Below, piece after piece: positions 7,990-17,090 of a stretch of 62,082 nt of DNA. The DNA is taken from the NCBI GenBank assembly GCA_014380365.1, contig JACMJZ010000018.1, positions 1-62,082 of the forward strand. The letters run 5' to 3'. The translations under genes and the position numbers were made by a program. Position 1 is the stretch's first letter. Every line of letters begins with the position of its first letter. The notes beneath the pieces are model-generated. The model searched no databases, was not told the origin of the DNA, and worked only from the letters and a program-made list of their open reading frames with translations. Source of the DNA: Pyrinomonadaceae bacterium. Lineage in GTDB: Bacteria; Acidobacteriota; Blastocatellia; Pyrinomonadales; Pyrinomonadaceae.

Positions 7990-10557
7990 ATGGCAACTAC
8001 TGAATTTGAGGAGAAGCCCAGAATAATCAGTCCGCGCAACAGTCGGCGGAACGAGATTATCGCGATCTCACTGCTCGCTGTTGGCTTGCTGCTCGCGCTC
8101 TGCCTTGTCTCCGCCACTTTTTACCCAAACGACCCATCGTGGAACTCAGCGGGGCAGACCGAAACGCACAACTGGGCCGGCTCCATCGGCGCGAATGTCG
8201 CCGCACTCCTTTTCCAATCGATTGGACTGGCGGCCTACCTACTTCCCTTCTTACTACTGGCGGCAGCCTGGCGGCGATTCAAGACGCGCAGCTTTCGCGC
8301 GCCATTGTCACGCTTGCTCGGGCTTGTAATTCTTACCTTGGCTGCGGCTGCGCTGCTGTCGATCGCCAATATCCAACCGATTTTTGATGCCAGCGTTCTG
8401 CCGGGTGGACTTGTGGGCACGGTAATCTCGCGTGGCCTCGCCAGTGGACTCAATACCGTCGGCGCGACCGTTCTCCTGATCGCCGTCGCCGCCACCGGGT
8501 TGCTGCTCGCCACAAACTTCTCGTTTATTGGTTTCTATCAAAAAGTCGTTGCGCTCTTCAGCGGTCGTTTCGCCTTCATGACCGCTATTCCGGAAAGGTT
8601 CGCGGGCTGGCGAGAAACGCGGAGCGAGCGGTCGCGGATCCGCAAAGAAGAACGCGAGGTTAGAAAAGCAGAGAAACTTGCCGCACGCGCCGCCATGGCC
8701 GATGCGCTCAGCGGTAACTTGAAAGACGCCAACTTGAGTCCCGAGCAACGCGTCGCTGAATTCATGAAAGGGACGGGCTCAACGTCCGTCACTTCCGGCG
8801 CGATTAACCGTAGCGAGCCTCAGATGTCCGCAGGCACGACGATCGAGCCTCCCAGCGCATCGGCTCGCGCCGCCGCTGCCGGCGCCGCAGGTACAGGCGC
8901 GACAGTGGTAACGGGTGCATCGGGCAAACGCTCAATCTTCCCCGGCGGAAACAGCGGAGCTTCATACGGCACAGCTGCTGGAGTTGAGAACATGGTCGAG
9001 GGCGCTTCGGTCTTGCGTCCAAAGGGTGAAGCGCCCGCCACGGGAAAACTTCCGTTCGACGCAGACCGCACGAAGCGCGTCTCTTACAGCGACTACTCGA
9101 TGCCTCCACTCGAGTTTTTGAACGAGGCGCCGCCGCACAGCGAGCAGGCTGACACAGAATTGCTTAGCCTGGCGACTCGGCTGGCCGAGAAGTGCAAAGA
9201 GTTTAATGTGACCGGCCAAATCAAACACATCTGCCCCGGCCCGGTGGTCACTACTTACGAATTCAAGCCTGACCCCGGCGTCAAATATTCACGCGTCGTT
9301 TCGCTGGTAGACGATCTTTGCCTGGCTCTCAAAGCCGAGTCGATTCGCATCGATCGCATGCCGGGCAAACCGCACGTCGGCATTGAAGTGCCGAATCCTC
9401 GTCGCGAAACTATCTTTCTGCGGGAAGTGATCGAGTCACGAGCGTTTCGTGAGTCGGGTTCCAAACTGACAATCGCCCTCGGCAAGACCATTGATGGACT
9501 CAACTACGTCGCCGATTTGGCGAAGATGCCCCACCTCTTGATCGCAGGCACGACGGGCGCGGGTAAGTCTGTCGGTGTTAATGCCCTGATCGTTTCCATT
9601 CTCTACCGCGCGCGCCCCGATGAGGTTAAGTTTATTCTGATCGATCCGAAACGCCTGGAGTTGGGTCTCTACGCTGATATTCCCCACCTCGCGACGCCAA
9701 TCATTACCGACCCGAAAGTTGCGGCCCGCTCGCTCAAATGGGCAGTAAAGGAGATGGAACAGCGTTACAAGGATCTCGCGGGTTGGGGCGTGCGCAACAT
9801 CGACGGCTACAACACGGAGATCATGCGCCGCAACCTCGTCAAGGAATACGACGATAAGGGCGAGCCGCACAAACCACTTCCCTACATCGTGATTATCATC
9901 GACGAGCTCGCCGATTTGATGATGACTTCGGGACGCGAAGTTGAAGAGTCGATCACGCGTCTGGCGCAGATGGCGCGTGCGGTGGGAATTCATCTCGTGC
10001 TGGCAACGCAACGTCCTTCGGTTGACGTGATTACGGGTTTGATCAAGGCCAACTTCCCTTCCCGCATTTCATTCCGCGTTTCTTCGAAAGTGGACTCACG
10101 CACGATCATCGATACCAACGGCGCGGAACATCTGCTTGGCCGCGGCGACATGTTGTTTCTGCCGCCGGGCACTTCGCGGCTCATCCGCGTTCATGGCGCC
10201 TACATCGACGAATCTGAGATTGGTCGCATCGTTAATCATTCCAAGGCGCAGGGCGCGCCGGAGTACAACGAAACGATTACCCAGTCGGAGGAAGAGGCGC
10301 TGGGGCTGGAAGAGGGTAACGGTGAACACGATGAGCTGTTTGAAGAGGCACTACGAATTTGCGTTGAGATGAAACGCGCCTCCACTTCAGTGCTGCAGCG
10401 CCGGCTGCGTATCGGCTATGGCCGCGCCGCCGCCATCCTCGACATCATGGAACGCGAAGGACTCATTGGCCAGGCCGACGGCTCACGGCCACGGCCCGTG
10501 CTCGGCCGCGCTTACGAGATGATGGCGCAGTGGGACGAAGCCGGGGCCGAAGAATAG
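7990..10557 (+). CDS. ftsK: DNA translocase FtsK/SpoIIIE
   Basis: This hexameric motor pumps chromosome termini across the division septum and activates XerCD at dif. I chose the ATG at 7990 (855 residues), which has TGGAAG upstream. A TTG at 7954 is in frame but lies inside a repeat. Residues ~15-180 hold four transmembrane helices. Residues ~200-370 are a low-complexity Ala/Gly/Ser linker. The motor follows, with Walker A GTTGAGKS at residues 520-527 and Walker B YIVIIIDELADLMM. The last ~65 residues form the gamma winged helix (ALRICVEMKRASTSVLQRR region), which reads KOPS-type guide sequences. All parts of a full-length FtsK are present. Confidence 0.95.
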   Translation: MATTEFEEKPRIISPRNSRRNEIIAISLLAVGLLLALCLVSATFYPNDPSWNSAGQTETHNWAGSIGANVAALLFQSIGLAAYLLPFLLLAAAWRRFKTRSFRAPLSRLLGLVILTLAAAALLSIANIQPIFDASVLPGGLVGTVISRGLASGLNTVGATVLLIAVAATGLLLATNFSFIGFYQKVVALFSGRFAFMTAIPERFAGWRETRSERSRIRKEEREVRKAEKLAARAAMADALSGNLKDANLSPEQRVAEFMKGTGSTSVTSGAINRSEPQMSAGTTIEPPSASARAAAAGAAGTGATVVTGASGKRSIFPGGNSGASYGTAAGVENMVEGASVLRPKGEAPATGKLPFDADRTKRVSYSDYSMPPLEFLNEAPPHSEQADTELLSLATRLAEKCKEFNVTGQIKHICPGPVVTTYEFKPDPGVKYSRVVSLVDDLCLALKAESIRIDRMPGKPHVGIEVPNPRRETIFLREVIESRAFRESGSKLTIALGKTIDGLNYVADLAKMPHLLIAGTTGAGKSVGVNALIVSILYRARPDEVKFILIDPKRLELGLYADIPHLATPIITDPKVAARSLKWAVKEMEQRYKDLAGWGVRNIDGYNTEIMRRNLVKEYDDKGEPHKPLPYIVIIIDELADLMMTSGREVEESITRLAQMARAVGIHLVLATQRPSVDVITGLIKANFPSRISFRVSSKVDSRTIIDTNGAEHLLGRGDMLFLPPGTSRLIRVHGAYIDESEIGRIVNHSKAQGAPEYNETITQSEEEALGLEEGNGEHDELFEEALRICVEMKRASTSVLQRRLRIGYGRAAAILDIMEREGLIGQADGSRPRPVLGRAYEMMAQWDEAGAEE

Positions 10558-10730
10558 TGGTTAAGTGCGGGAGCGAGCAGCTACGCTAAGGCATTTTCCA
10601 CCTTCGTTGTGGAAAACTCTGAGGATAACTCGCCATAAAACATACGAAGTTTTGGAATCGTTAGACTTCCAGCATCGTGCACACGCGAGCGGCAGACTCG
10701 CAAACTCTCTGTGATCATTTACTTGCATAC

Positions 10731-11075
10731 GTGAAACAAAATTTCCCGACAGCAAGATTTGCTTCTCGGCGCATCAGCTTCTTGTTGACACTTGCGCTAC
10801 TCAGTTCAGCCTGCGCGACGCTTCCTCACCATAGTTATGTGACGCAAGCAACCCTTCACGAACCGCCAATTGAAAAAGGTTCACGCATAAACATCAACGC
10901 CGCCACCGCGCCTGAACTTGAAAAGCTTCCGGGCGTTGGCAAGGTTATCGCTGAGCGCATCATCGAGCATCGCGCGAAGTACGGCGCCTTTCGCCGCGCT
11001 GAACACTTAATGATGGTGCGCGGCATCAGCGATCAAAAGTTTCATCAGATACGCGATTTGATCACTACAGAATAA
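10731..11075 (+). CDS. ComEA-like helix-hairpin-helix lipoprotein
   Basis: I read 114 residues from the GTG at 10731, because this places a lipoprotein signal (hydrophobic stretch ending LLSSAC) at the N-terminus. A GTG at 10677 would add 18 residues. The C-terminal ~65 residues are the ComEA helix-hairpin-helix domain: ININAATAPELEKLPGVGK, then IIEHRAKYGAF, then RGISDQKFHQI. ComEA binds incoming double-stranded DNA during natural transformation, and a full comEC lies in this window (17-20 kb), so a DNA-uptake role is reasonable. A general DNA-binding role cannot be excluded. No ribosome binding site is clear at either start. Confidence 0.75.
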   Translation: MKQNFPTARFASRRISFLLTLALLSSACATLPHHSYVTQATLHEPPIEKGSRININAATAPELEKLPGVGKVIAERIIEHRAKYGAFRRAEHLMMVRGISDQKFHQIRDLITTE

Positions 11076-11295
11076 ACAGCGTTCCTCCGACATCAACGCC
11101 AATTCAATTGATAATTAGTTTGAAAAGGAGTATGAAGGGCGCGTCATGATCAAGGCCGAAGTCAGCTCGAATTAGAATCTCAAAGCGGCGTTGTATTTAC
11201 TCACTAAGAGTTGGAGATCTGTGGCAAACTCGCAGAATACTTCGTTCAAATCGCAGGCAGTTCAGACTTCATTGTTTTTTAAGCTGGATAAGTGG

Positions 11296-11400
11296 TTTTC
11301 CTTTGCGGCTCTTTGCGAACACTTTGCGTACTCTGCGGTTACGTCTTCCTTACCGCAAAGAACGCAAAGATCGCGCAAAGACACGCAAACTAAATTGCGG
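11296..11400. repeat. TTTGCGG/CCGCAAA dispersed inverted repeat
   Basis: CTTTGCGGCTCTTTGCG units are followed about 45 bases later by ACCGCAAAGAACGCAAAG units, so the region can fold back on itself. It belongs with the copies at 4394-4475 and within comEC. The rest of 11076-11488 shows no supportable gene. Confidence 0.75.
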
Positions 11401-11488
11401 CCGCACAGTTCGTGGTCGCAAACAGGGCGGTTTTCGAATTGTTGTCTTCTGAAGGCAACTGAAGTCTCACGCACAATAGGAGAAACAA

Positions 11489-13240
11489 ATGACCAGGAAA
11501 AAGAAAGGCTTGACCCGACGCAGCTTTCTCGAGCGCGTCGGCATCGCAGGCGGTTCCGCAGCCATGTACGAAACCATGACTGCGCTTGGGCTCGTCAATC
11601 TTCCGGAAGCCTGGGCCGGACCGCCTGAGCTTCCGCAAGGTTCGGGAACCGGCAAGTCAGTGGTCATCCTGGGCGCCGGCATCGGCGGCCTGACCGCGGC
11701 TTACGAGCTGAGCCGCGCCGGCTATGCTGTTCAGATTATCGAATTGACTGACCGGGCAGGCGGGCGCAACCATAGCGCACGACGCGGCACGGTGCTCACC
11801 GAAAAACGATCGAACGGCACCACTCTGAGGCAAGTCTGCAACTTCGACGAAGGCCTTTACCTGAATCTTGGCCCGGGCCGACTCCCTTACCATCACCGGC
11901 GCGTGCTGCACTACTGCCAGGAACTCGGCGTGGCGTTGGAAATCTACGTCATGGAGACGATGGCCAACCTGTTTCAGAGCGACAAGGCCTTTGGCGGCAA
12001 GGCCCAACTCAGGCGTCGCATCGCCAACGACACCCAAGGCTACATCTCCGAAATGTTGGCCAAGGCGGTGAACCAAAATGCGCTCAACGCCGAGCTGGAC
12101 GAGGGCGACCGCAATAACCTTCTCTGTCTTCTGAAAAGCTTCGGCGATCTCGGCGCGAACGAACTTTGCCATTCATGTGGCCAAACCAAGTGCAAGAATT
12201 GCAACGCCAGTTGTCAGAACTGCGTCAGTTGCGGCAAGGAATGTGTCACCTGTTTTGAGTACACAGGCTCGACGCGCGACGGCTGCCCGATCACCGTTTA
12301 CGAACCTTGCGAACCGGGGCCAAAACTCGCGCTTAAGGAACTCCTCGGTTCCGACTTTTGGCGCTTCCGCTTTTTCCAGTCGTTTGAATACGAATGGCAG
12401 CCGACACTCTTCCAACCTGTCGGTGGAATGGACAAGATCGTCGACGGCTTCGTCAGAAAAGTCGGCGAGCTTATCCAGTACACCACTGAAGTACTGGATA
12501 TTGAGACTCGTGTTGACGGTGTAACCATCGCCGTCAGGAACCGCAAGACTGGCGCTCGCCGTAGTATTCAAGCGGATTACTGCATCAGTAACATTCCTTT
12601 GCCGCTGTTAAGCAAGATCAAAAACAACTTCGTCAAGAATTTCAGTGATGCAGTCGATCTGTGTGTATACGATCCCACCTGCAAGCTCGGCTGGCAGGCG
12701 AACCAACGCTTCTGGGAGAACGATCAGAACCAGATCTACGGCGGCATCAGCTACACCGACGATCCGATCACGCAGATGTGGTATCCGTCGTATGACTACT
12801 TCACCAAGAACGGGACCCTGACCGGCGTTTACAACTACGACAACGACGCCATCGCCTTCGGCAACATGAGCCTGGAGCAACGGATCAGGACGGCTCGGAA
12901 AGGCGCCGTCAAGTTTCATCCCGAGTTTGCCGACACCCGGGTCGTGCCCTCAGATAAGGCTATCTCCATCGCCTGGCAGAATATTCCCAACGAAGGCGGC
13001 GGTTGGGCCAATTGGGATCCCACCAGCGGCGATCACACGAAAGCATATGCGCGATTGCTGGCGCCTGACCGCCGTTTCCACGTAGTCGGCGATCAGGTCT
13101 CCCAACTGCCGGGCTGGCAAGAGGGCGCAATGATGTCGGCCCAACATGTCGTCGAACAAATTGGCGGACGTCGCTTGAAGACTGTGCCGACGATCATCCG
13201 CGCGCCGAACACGCGACGCCTGATTCACGGCCGCAGCTAA
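11489..13240 (+). CDS. Tat-exported flavin amine oxidase with cysteine-rich insert
   Basis: This 583-residue FAD-dependent oxidase belongs to the monoamine/L-amino-acid oxidase superfamily. The N-terminus is a twin-arginine signal (LTRRSFLERVG), so the folded flavoprotein should be exported. The dinucleotide-binding motif VVILGAGIGGLTAA lies at residues ~58-71. The C-terminal FAD motif includes RRFHVVGDQVSQLPGWQEGA. The odd part is residues 227-255, where nine cysteines occur in 29 residues (C227, C230, C235, C238, C242, C245, C248, C252, C255), mostly CxxC spacing, with C266 and C275 just after. This insert is not part of the usual fold and could bind Zn or an Fe-S cluster. AGGAGA precedes the ATG. 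The substrate is unknown. Confidence 0.85.
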   Translation: MTRKKKGLTRRSFLERVGIAGGSAAMYETMTALGLVNLPEAWAGPPELPQGSGTGKSVVILGAGIGGLTAAYELSRAGYAVQIIELTDRAGGRNHSARRGTVLTEKRSNGTTLRQVCNFDEGLYLNLGPGRLPYHHRRVLHYCQELGVALEIYVMETMANLFQSDKAFGGKAQLRRRIANDTQGYISEMLAKAVNQNALNAELDEGDRNNLLCLLKSFGDLGANELCHSCGQTKCKNCNASCQNCVSCGKECVTCFEYTGSTRDGCPITVYEPCEPGPKLALKELLGSDFWRFRFFQSFEYEWQPTLFQPVGGMDKIVDGFVRKVGELIQYTTEVLDIETRVDGVTIAVRNRKTGARRSIQADYCISNIPLPLLSKIKNNFVKNFSDAVDLCVYDPTCKLGWQANQRFWENDQNQIYGGISYTDDPITQMWYPSYDYFTKNGTLTGVYNYDNDAIAFGNMSLEQRIRTARKGAVKFHPEFADTRVVPSDKAISIAWQNIPNEGGGWANWDPTSGDHTKAYARLLAPDRRFHVVGDQVSQLPGWQEGAMMSAQHVVEQIGGRRLKTVPTIIRAPNTRRLIHGRS

Positions 13241-13265
13241 CAAAACTTGGCTAGTGGTTGATTTC

Positions 13266-13294
13266 GAGGAATCCGTTCGCCGGACGGATTCCTC
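13266..13294 (+). terminator. Hairpin downstream of the amine oxidase
   Basis: GAGGAATCCGT pairs with ACGGATTCCTC around a 7-nt loop, 26 bases after the stop codon. There is no U-tract, so it may be a Rho-independent-like stabiliser or a repeat. The remaining sequence to 13486 contains further short palindromes (CACCACTCGGCGTGGTG and others) but no gene. Confidence 0.4.
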
Positions 13295-13486
13295 GATCCA
13301 GGCAGTGTTGGACGCGGTCCGATGAGGTCAGTACCACCACTCGGCGTGGTGCGTCAAAACTGAAGAATCCCAGCACCGTCCGCGGCTCTGCCGCCGCACT
13401 GACGGTGTTCGCTGAACCTTGTCGCTACAGCTCGGGGTTCTGACATGACTCTTGCCAAATGGCCACCGGGGGTTATAGCCTGAACC

Positions 13487-15862
13487 ATGCGCAGGTACCC
13501 GGTCTTACTGAGTCTAGTCGTGCTCTTGCTGGCGAGTTCGGCACACGCGCAGATTCAAATCGGCACCGTTAAAGGTGCAGTGACAGACCCGAGCGGCGCT
13601 CTGGTCTCCGGCGCAGACGTAACTCTTGATAGCTCACTGACGGGTTTTCGTATCTCAGCAATTACAGACCAGCAGGGAGAGTTCATTTTCAATAACGTCC
13701 CGTTTGGCTCTTACACTTTGCGCGTCAAGGCCTCAGGCTTCCAAAACACCACATCCGGCATAAGCATCCGCTCCAACATTCCGGTTCACACTAACGTAAT
13801 CCTGAGCGTCGCTGGAGTAACCGAGTCGCTAAGCGTGGTTACCACTGAGACGCTCGTTCAACCTGATTCCTCTGGTACGTCGACAACTGTTGACGAAACC
13901 TTCATCGGCCGCACTCCAGGCGCGGTCCGCAGCCGTCAGCTTCCAAAAGTGATCGCGACCACGCCCGGTTGGAGAGCTGAGAATGACGGGCTACTTCATG
14001 TCCGCGGGGTTGACGATGGGATTCTCTACGTCGTTGATGGCGTCCCCATCACCGATCGAATCGACCTGGTCTCCGGCAATGCCCACGACACCGAAACGAT
14101 TCGCTCGCTCAATGTGATTACCGGAAATATTCCCGCCGAGTTTGGCGGGCGCTCCGGCGCTGTCGTCACAATCCAATCCAAATCGACCATCGGCATGCCC
14201 TTTACAGGCGGCTTCAGTATCGGCGGTGGCAACTTCAGCACAGGTGAGATGAATGCGACGATAGGCGGCGGAGGAAAAAAAGAGAAGCTCGGATTTCTGG
14301 TGAACTTTTCGGGCAATCGGTCCGGGCGTTTTCTTGATCCCGTCGATCCCGGCAACTTCAACAATCGTGGCGGCACACTCGGATTGCACGTTAGAACTGA
14401 CTGGCACCCAACCGCCGACGACTTCGTTTTGTTTACCTTCGCAACTGGCGGAGCCGACTTTCACATTACGAACGATCGTGAGCAGGAGCTCGCCGGGCAG
14501 CGCCAGCGGCAGGAGCTGCGGGACAACCGCGAGTCAATACGCTGGCAGCGTGTGTGGTCTTCGTCAACCGTTACGAACCTTGCCCTTTTCCGCCAGGCGA
14601 CTACGTCGGGACTGTTTGGCAGCAGCTTCGATACACCGTTATTTGCCAGTCAGGATCGCGGTAACTCGCGTTTGGGAATCGTCGCCAGTCTGACGCAATC
14701 TCAACGGAACCACGTCGTCAAACTGGGGTTTGAAGCTTCGCGCGTGTCGTTGCGCGAGTTTTTTACGTTTGCCGTTACTGATCCTGAAGAGGCAGAGGAA
14801 GCACACATCAGCGAAGCAGCGCTCCGGTTTGATCGCGCGCATCCATTTCTGTTTCGCGACCGCAAAACGCGCGGACAGTTTTCCGGCTACATTCAGGACA
14901 CTTTCTCGCCCTTGAGAAATCTCACCATCAACGCAGGCCTGCGTTACGATTATTCCAACCTGCTCGTTTCCGAGCAGCAAGTCAGTCCGCGTCTCGGCAT
15001 TGTGTATTTCATTCCCAAATCGAAAACAGCTCTGCGCGGGTCGTTTGATCGGCTGTATATGCCGGCGCAAGTAGAGAATCTGTTGCTGGCATCTTCAGAG
15101 GAGGCACGCCGGCTCTCGCCGTTTGCGACTGACCAGGGCGGCGGTAGCGCTGCGATCCGCCCCGAAAGAGTTTCAGCTTTCGAAGTCGGGTTCGCGCAGG
15201 ATCTGTTTGGAGTCTTGAAGCTGGACGCTGCCTACTGGTCACGTTCCTTTCGCAACTACGACGATCCCAACGTCTTTTTCAATACCACCATCATCTTTCC
15301 GAATAGTGTGGCCGAGGGTTTTGCGCGTGGCGTGGATGTCAGAGTAGATGTTCCTGAGCGGCAGGGTTGGTCAGGGTATATCAGCTATGGAAACGCGCGG
15401 ATAGTGCAAACAGGACCGATCAATGGAGGGCTTTTTCTCACCGACGAAGTGATTGAGATTGGACCCGGAACACGCTTTACTCCTGATCAGGACGTTAGAA
15501 ACGCCGCGTCGTTTGGGGTGACTTATCAGTTTCGACCTAAAGGATTTTGGATCTCGTTAATGGGAAGGCATGAGAGCGGAGTACCGCTGGAAGTCGACGA
15601 TGAAGGGCTGGAGGAATTGCGTTCTCGGTCCGGCGCTGAACTGGTTAACTTCGAACGCGGCCGCGTGAAGCCATGGACAATCATCGATGTCGCCGGCGGG
15701 TTCGAGTTGTTTAGTGAAAAGCGGGTAACACTCCAAACTCAAATCGGGATCGAGAATATCGCCAACAAGAGATTCGTTTATAACTTTGGCAATCCCTTTT
15801 CCGGCACTCACTTCGGCCATCCGCGTATGTTAAATGCACGGATCAAGTTCGTCTTTCGCTAG
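13487..15862 (+). CDS. TonB-dependent outer-membrane receptor with carboxypeptidase-like regulatory domain
   Basis: The 791-residue protein starts with a signal peptide (MRRYPVLLSLVVLLLASSA, cleavage near AHAQ). Residues ~22-110 are a CarboxypepD-regulatory/CnaB-like beta-sandwich (GTVKGAVTDPSGALVSGADV), followed by a plug domain (LHVRGVDDGILYVVDGVPI) and a 22-strand-type barrel ending in a C-terminal aromatic strand (RIKFVFR). Such Oar-like receptors are abundant in Acidobacteria and import large or siderophore-type ligands using TonB energy. No TonB, ExbBD or ligand-processing gene is adjacent, so the substrate is unknown. Confidence 0.88.
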   Translation: MRRYPVLLSLVVLLLASSAHAQIQIGTVKGAVTDPSGALVSGADVTLDSSLTGFRISAITDQQGEFIFNNVPFGSYTLRVKASGFQNTTSGISIRSNIPVHTNVILSVAGVTESLSVVTTETLVQPDSSGTSTTVDETFIGRTPGAVRSRQLPKVIATTPGWRAENDGLLHVRGVDDGILYVVDGVPITDRIDLVSGNAHDTETIRSLNVITGNIPAEFGGRSGAVVTIQSKSTIGMPFTGGFSIGGGNFSTGEMNATIGGGGKKEKLGFLVNFSGNRSGRFLDPVDPGNFNNRGGTLGLHVRTDWHPTADDFVLFTFATGGADFHITNDREQELAGQRQRQELRDNRESIRWQRVWSSSTVTNLALFRQATTSGLFGSSFDTPLFASQDRGNSRLGIVASLTQSQRNHVVKLGFEASRVSLREFFTFAVTDPEEAEEAHISEAALRFDRAHPFLFRDRKTRGQFSGYIQDTFSPLRNLTINAGLRYDYSNLLVSEQQVSPRLGIVYFIPKSKTALRGSFDRLYMPAQVENLLLASSEEARRLSPFATDQGGGSAAIRPERVSAFEVGFAQDLFGVLKLDAAYWSRSFRNYDDPNVFFNTTIIFPNSVAEGFARGVDVRVDVPERQGWSGYISYGNARIVQTGPINGGLFLTDEVIEIGPGTRFTPDQDVRNAASFGVTYQFRPKGFWISLMGRHESGVPLEVDDEGLEELRSRSGAELVNFERGRVKPWTIIDVAGGFELFSEKRVTLQTQIGIENIANKRFVYNFGNPFSGTHFGHPRMLNARIKFVFR

Positions 15863-15868
15863 CCTTGG

Positions 15869-15893
15869 CAGAAGCCTGACCGTCAGGGAGGGC
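15869..15893. repeat. Dispersed CTGACCGTCAGGGAGGGC repeat
   Basis: CTGACCGTCAGGGAGGGC here matches the reverse of CCCTCCCTGACGGTCGGGC found at 29953 and inside rlmD at about 20452. Confidence 0.6.
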
Positions 15894-15969
15894 TCTCTTG
15901 GCTATGAGCGCTTGCTTACGCGCGGCCCCCGCTTGGGTTACTTGCTCGACGCTGTGGAGGGAAAGACTA

Positions 15970-16191
15970 ATGTCAGATGACCCAGTGGTCTTACACACTT
16001 TCGACAATGAAGCAGATGCCGAGATGGCGCAACAGCTGCTCGAAGACTCAGGAGTGCGCGCCTTCGTTTCCAAGGATGACGCCGGCGGCATGGAACCTCA
16101 CCTTCAGCTAACCGGAGGCGTACGTCTCGTAGTCGGACGCACAGACGCTGAGCGTGCACGGGAAATACTCAAGCAGATGATTTCAGACTGA
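15970..16191 (+). CDS. DUF2007-type signal-transducing-like small protein
   Basis: This is a 73-residue protein from the ATG at 15970, preceded by GGAGGG at good spacing. The frame continues upstream to 15898 but through a repeat. The sequence VLHTFDNEADAEMAQQLLEDSGVRAFV, continuing to the LVVGRTDAERAREIL end, is typical of the DUF2007/PII-like ferredoxin-fold proteins. They are often said to be signal-transducing, but the function is not established. It is probably cytoplasmic. Confidence 0.75.
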   Translation: MSDDPVVLHTFDNEADAEMAQQLLEDSGVRAFVSKDDAGGMEPHLQLTGGVRLVVGRTDAERAREILKQMISD

Positions 16192-16405
16192 ATAGGATGC
16201 CGCTTTGAGCTTTTTTGGATCTTTACCTGAACTGATCTCTGTGCGTCAGAGAAAATTGGAAAACTGAAAGTAGGACTGTAGTTGTCAGTAGTGTCTTGAC
16301 TCCATTCCTGCGAGAGACTATAAGGACACGGCGTCATCGTTCACGCACCAGAACCGTACCCGCTCCACCTTGATTGCATTTAGATTTCCCTGGGAGACCG
16401 CACGC

Positions 16406-16975
16406 TTGTCAACTTACCTCGATAGAACAGACACGATTGAAACCGATGAAGTTTCGCGTACTCCCTTTTCCCTTCCGGCTTTGGTGGACGCGTTGGAGTC
16501 GCAAACGAGCGCGCCCACACTCGAACAGATTTATAACTGGTTAGAGAATGCCGAAGTGTCCGCGGAAGAGTTGGCGCCTTACCGCGGTTTCAAAGACGGC
16601 AACTACTGGAGGCATTTAGTCTGCCGAAATAAGTTCGTCGAGATGCTGGTGTTATGTTGGCGGCCGGGCCAACGCACTCCGATTCACGATCACAATGGCT
16701 CCCACGGCGGCGTGCGTGTCTGCGAAGGCACCATGTGGGAAACGACTTTCACGTATGATCCGACGAAAGGTCTGGAATACAAGTCTGCCAGCGAATACCA
16801 AACCGGCGCGGTCACGGGTTCTGACGTGCCCGACATTCACCAGCTCGGCAACCCGGATGTGAGCGAGCAGGACATGATCACGATTCACATCTACTCGCCG
16901 CCACTCGGCGTCCTTCATACGTATAAGCCCGGCAGCGCCGCCATCGACCTCTACACTCCACCAGATCCTGAATAA
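16406..16975 (+). CDS. Cysteine dioxygenase family protein (cupin)
   Basis: Cysteine dioxygenase oxidises cysteine (or 3-mercaptopropionate in relatives) to the sulfinate using non-haem Fe(II) and O2. The start is unsure. A TTG at 16406 has GGGAGA upstream and gives 189 residues; a TTG at 16370 adds 12. The cupin core shows the metal ligands in PIHDHNGSHGGVRV (H94 and H96 by this start) and a later histidine in TIHIYSPPLG (H161). The WRPGQRTPIHDH motif is that of type I cysteine dioxygenases. The gene stands alone and converges with comEC. Confidence 0.82.
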   Translation: MSTYLDRTDTIETDEVSRTPFSLPALVDALESQTSAPTLEQIYNWLENAEVSAEELAPYRGFKDGNYWRHLVCRNKFVEMLVLCWRPGQRTPIHDHNGSHGGVRVCEGTMWETTFTYDPTKGLEYKSASEYQTGAVTGSDVPDIHQLGNPDVSEQDMITIHIYSPPLGVLHTYKPGSAAIDLYTPPDPE

Positions 16976-17008
16976 ACCAGAGAAGGGCCGCGGTACGAAC
17001 AGGCGTTC

Positions 17009-17058
17009 AGAGTTCAAGCTTCAGCTTGCGTCCGGCGAAACCACTAAAGCTTTACTCT
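17009..17058. repeat. Three-way-junction repeat, copy 3 (partly degenerate)
   Basis: AGAGTTC with the AAGC-TTCA-GCTT hairpin is intact. The second small hairpin is degraded to AAAGCTTT, and the element is closed by ACTCT. It lies between the convergent cysteine dioxygenase and comEC genes. Confidence 0.6.
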
Positions 17059-17090
17059 GCGCTCAAGGTCGATATTCTTAATTCGAATTG

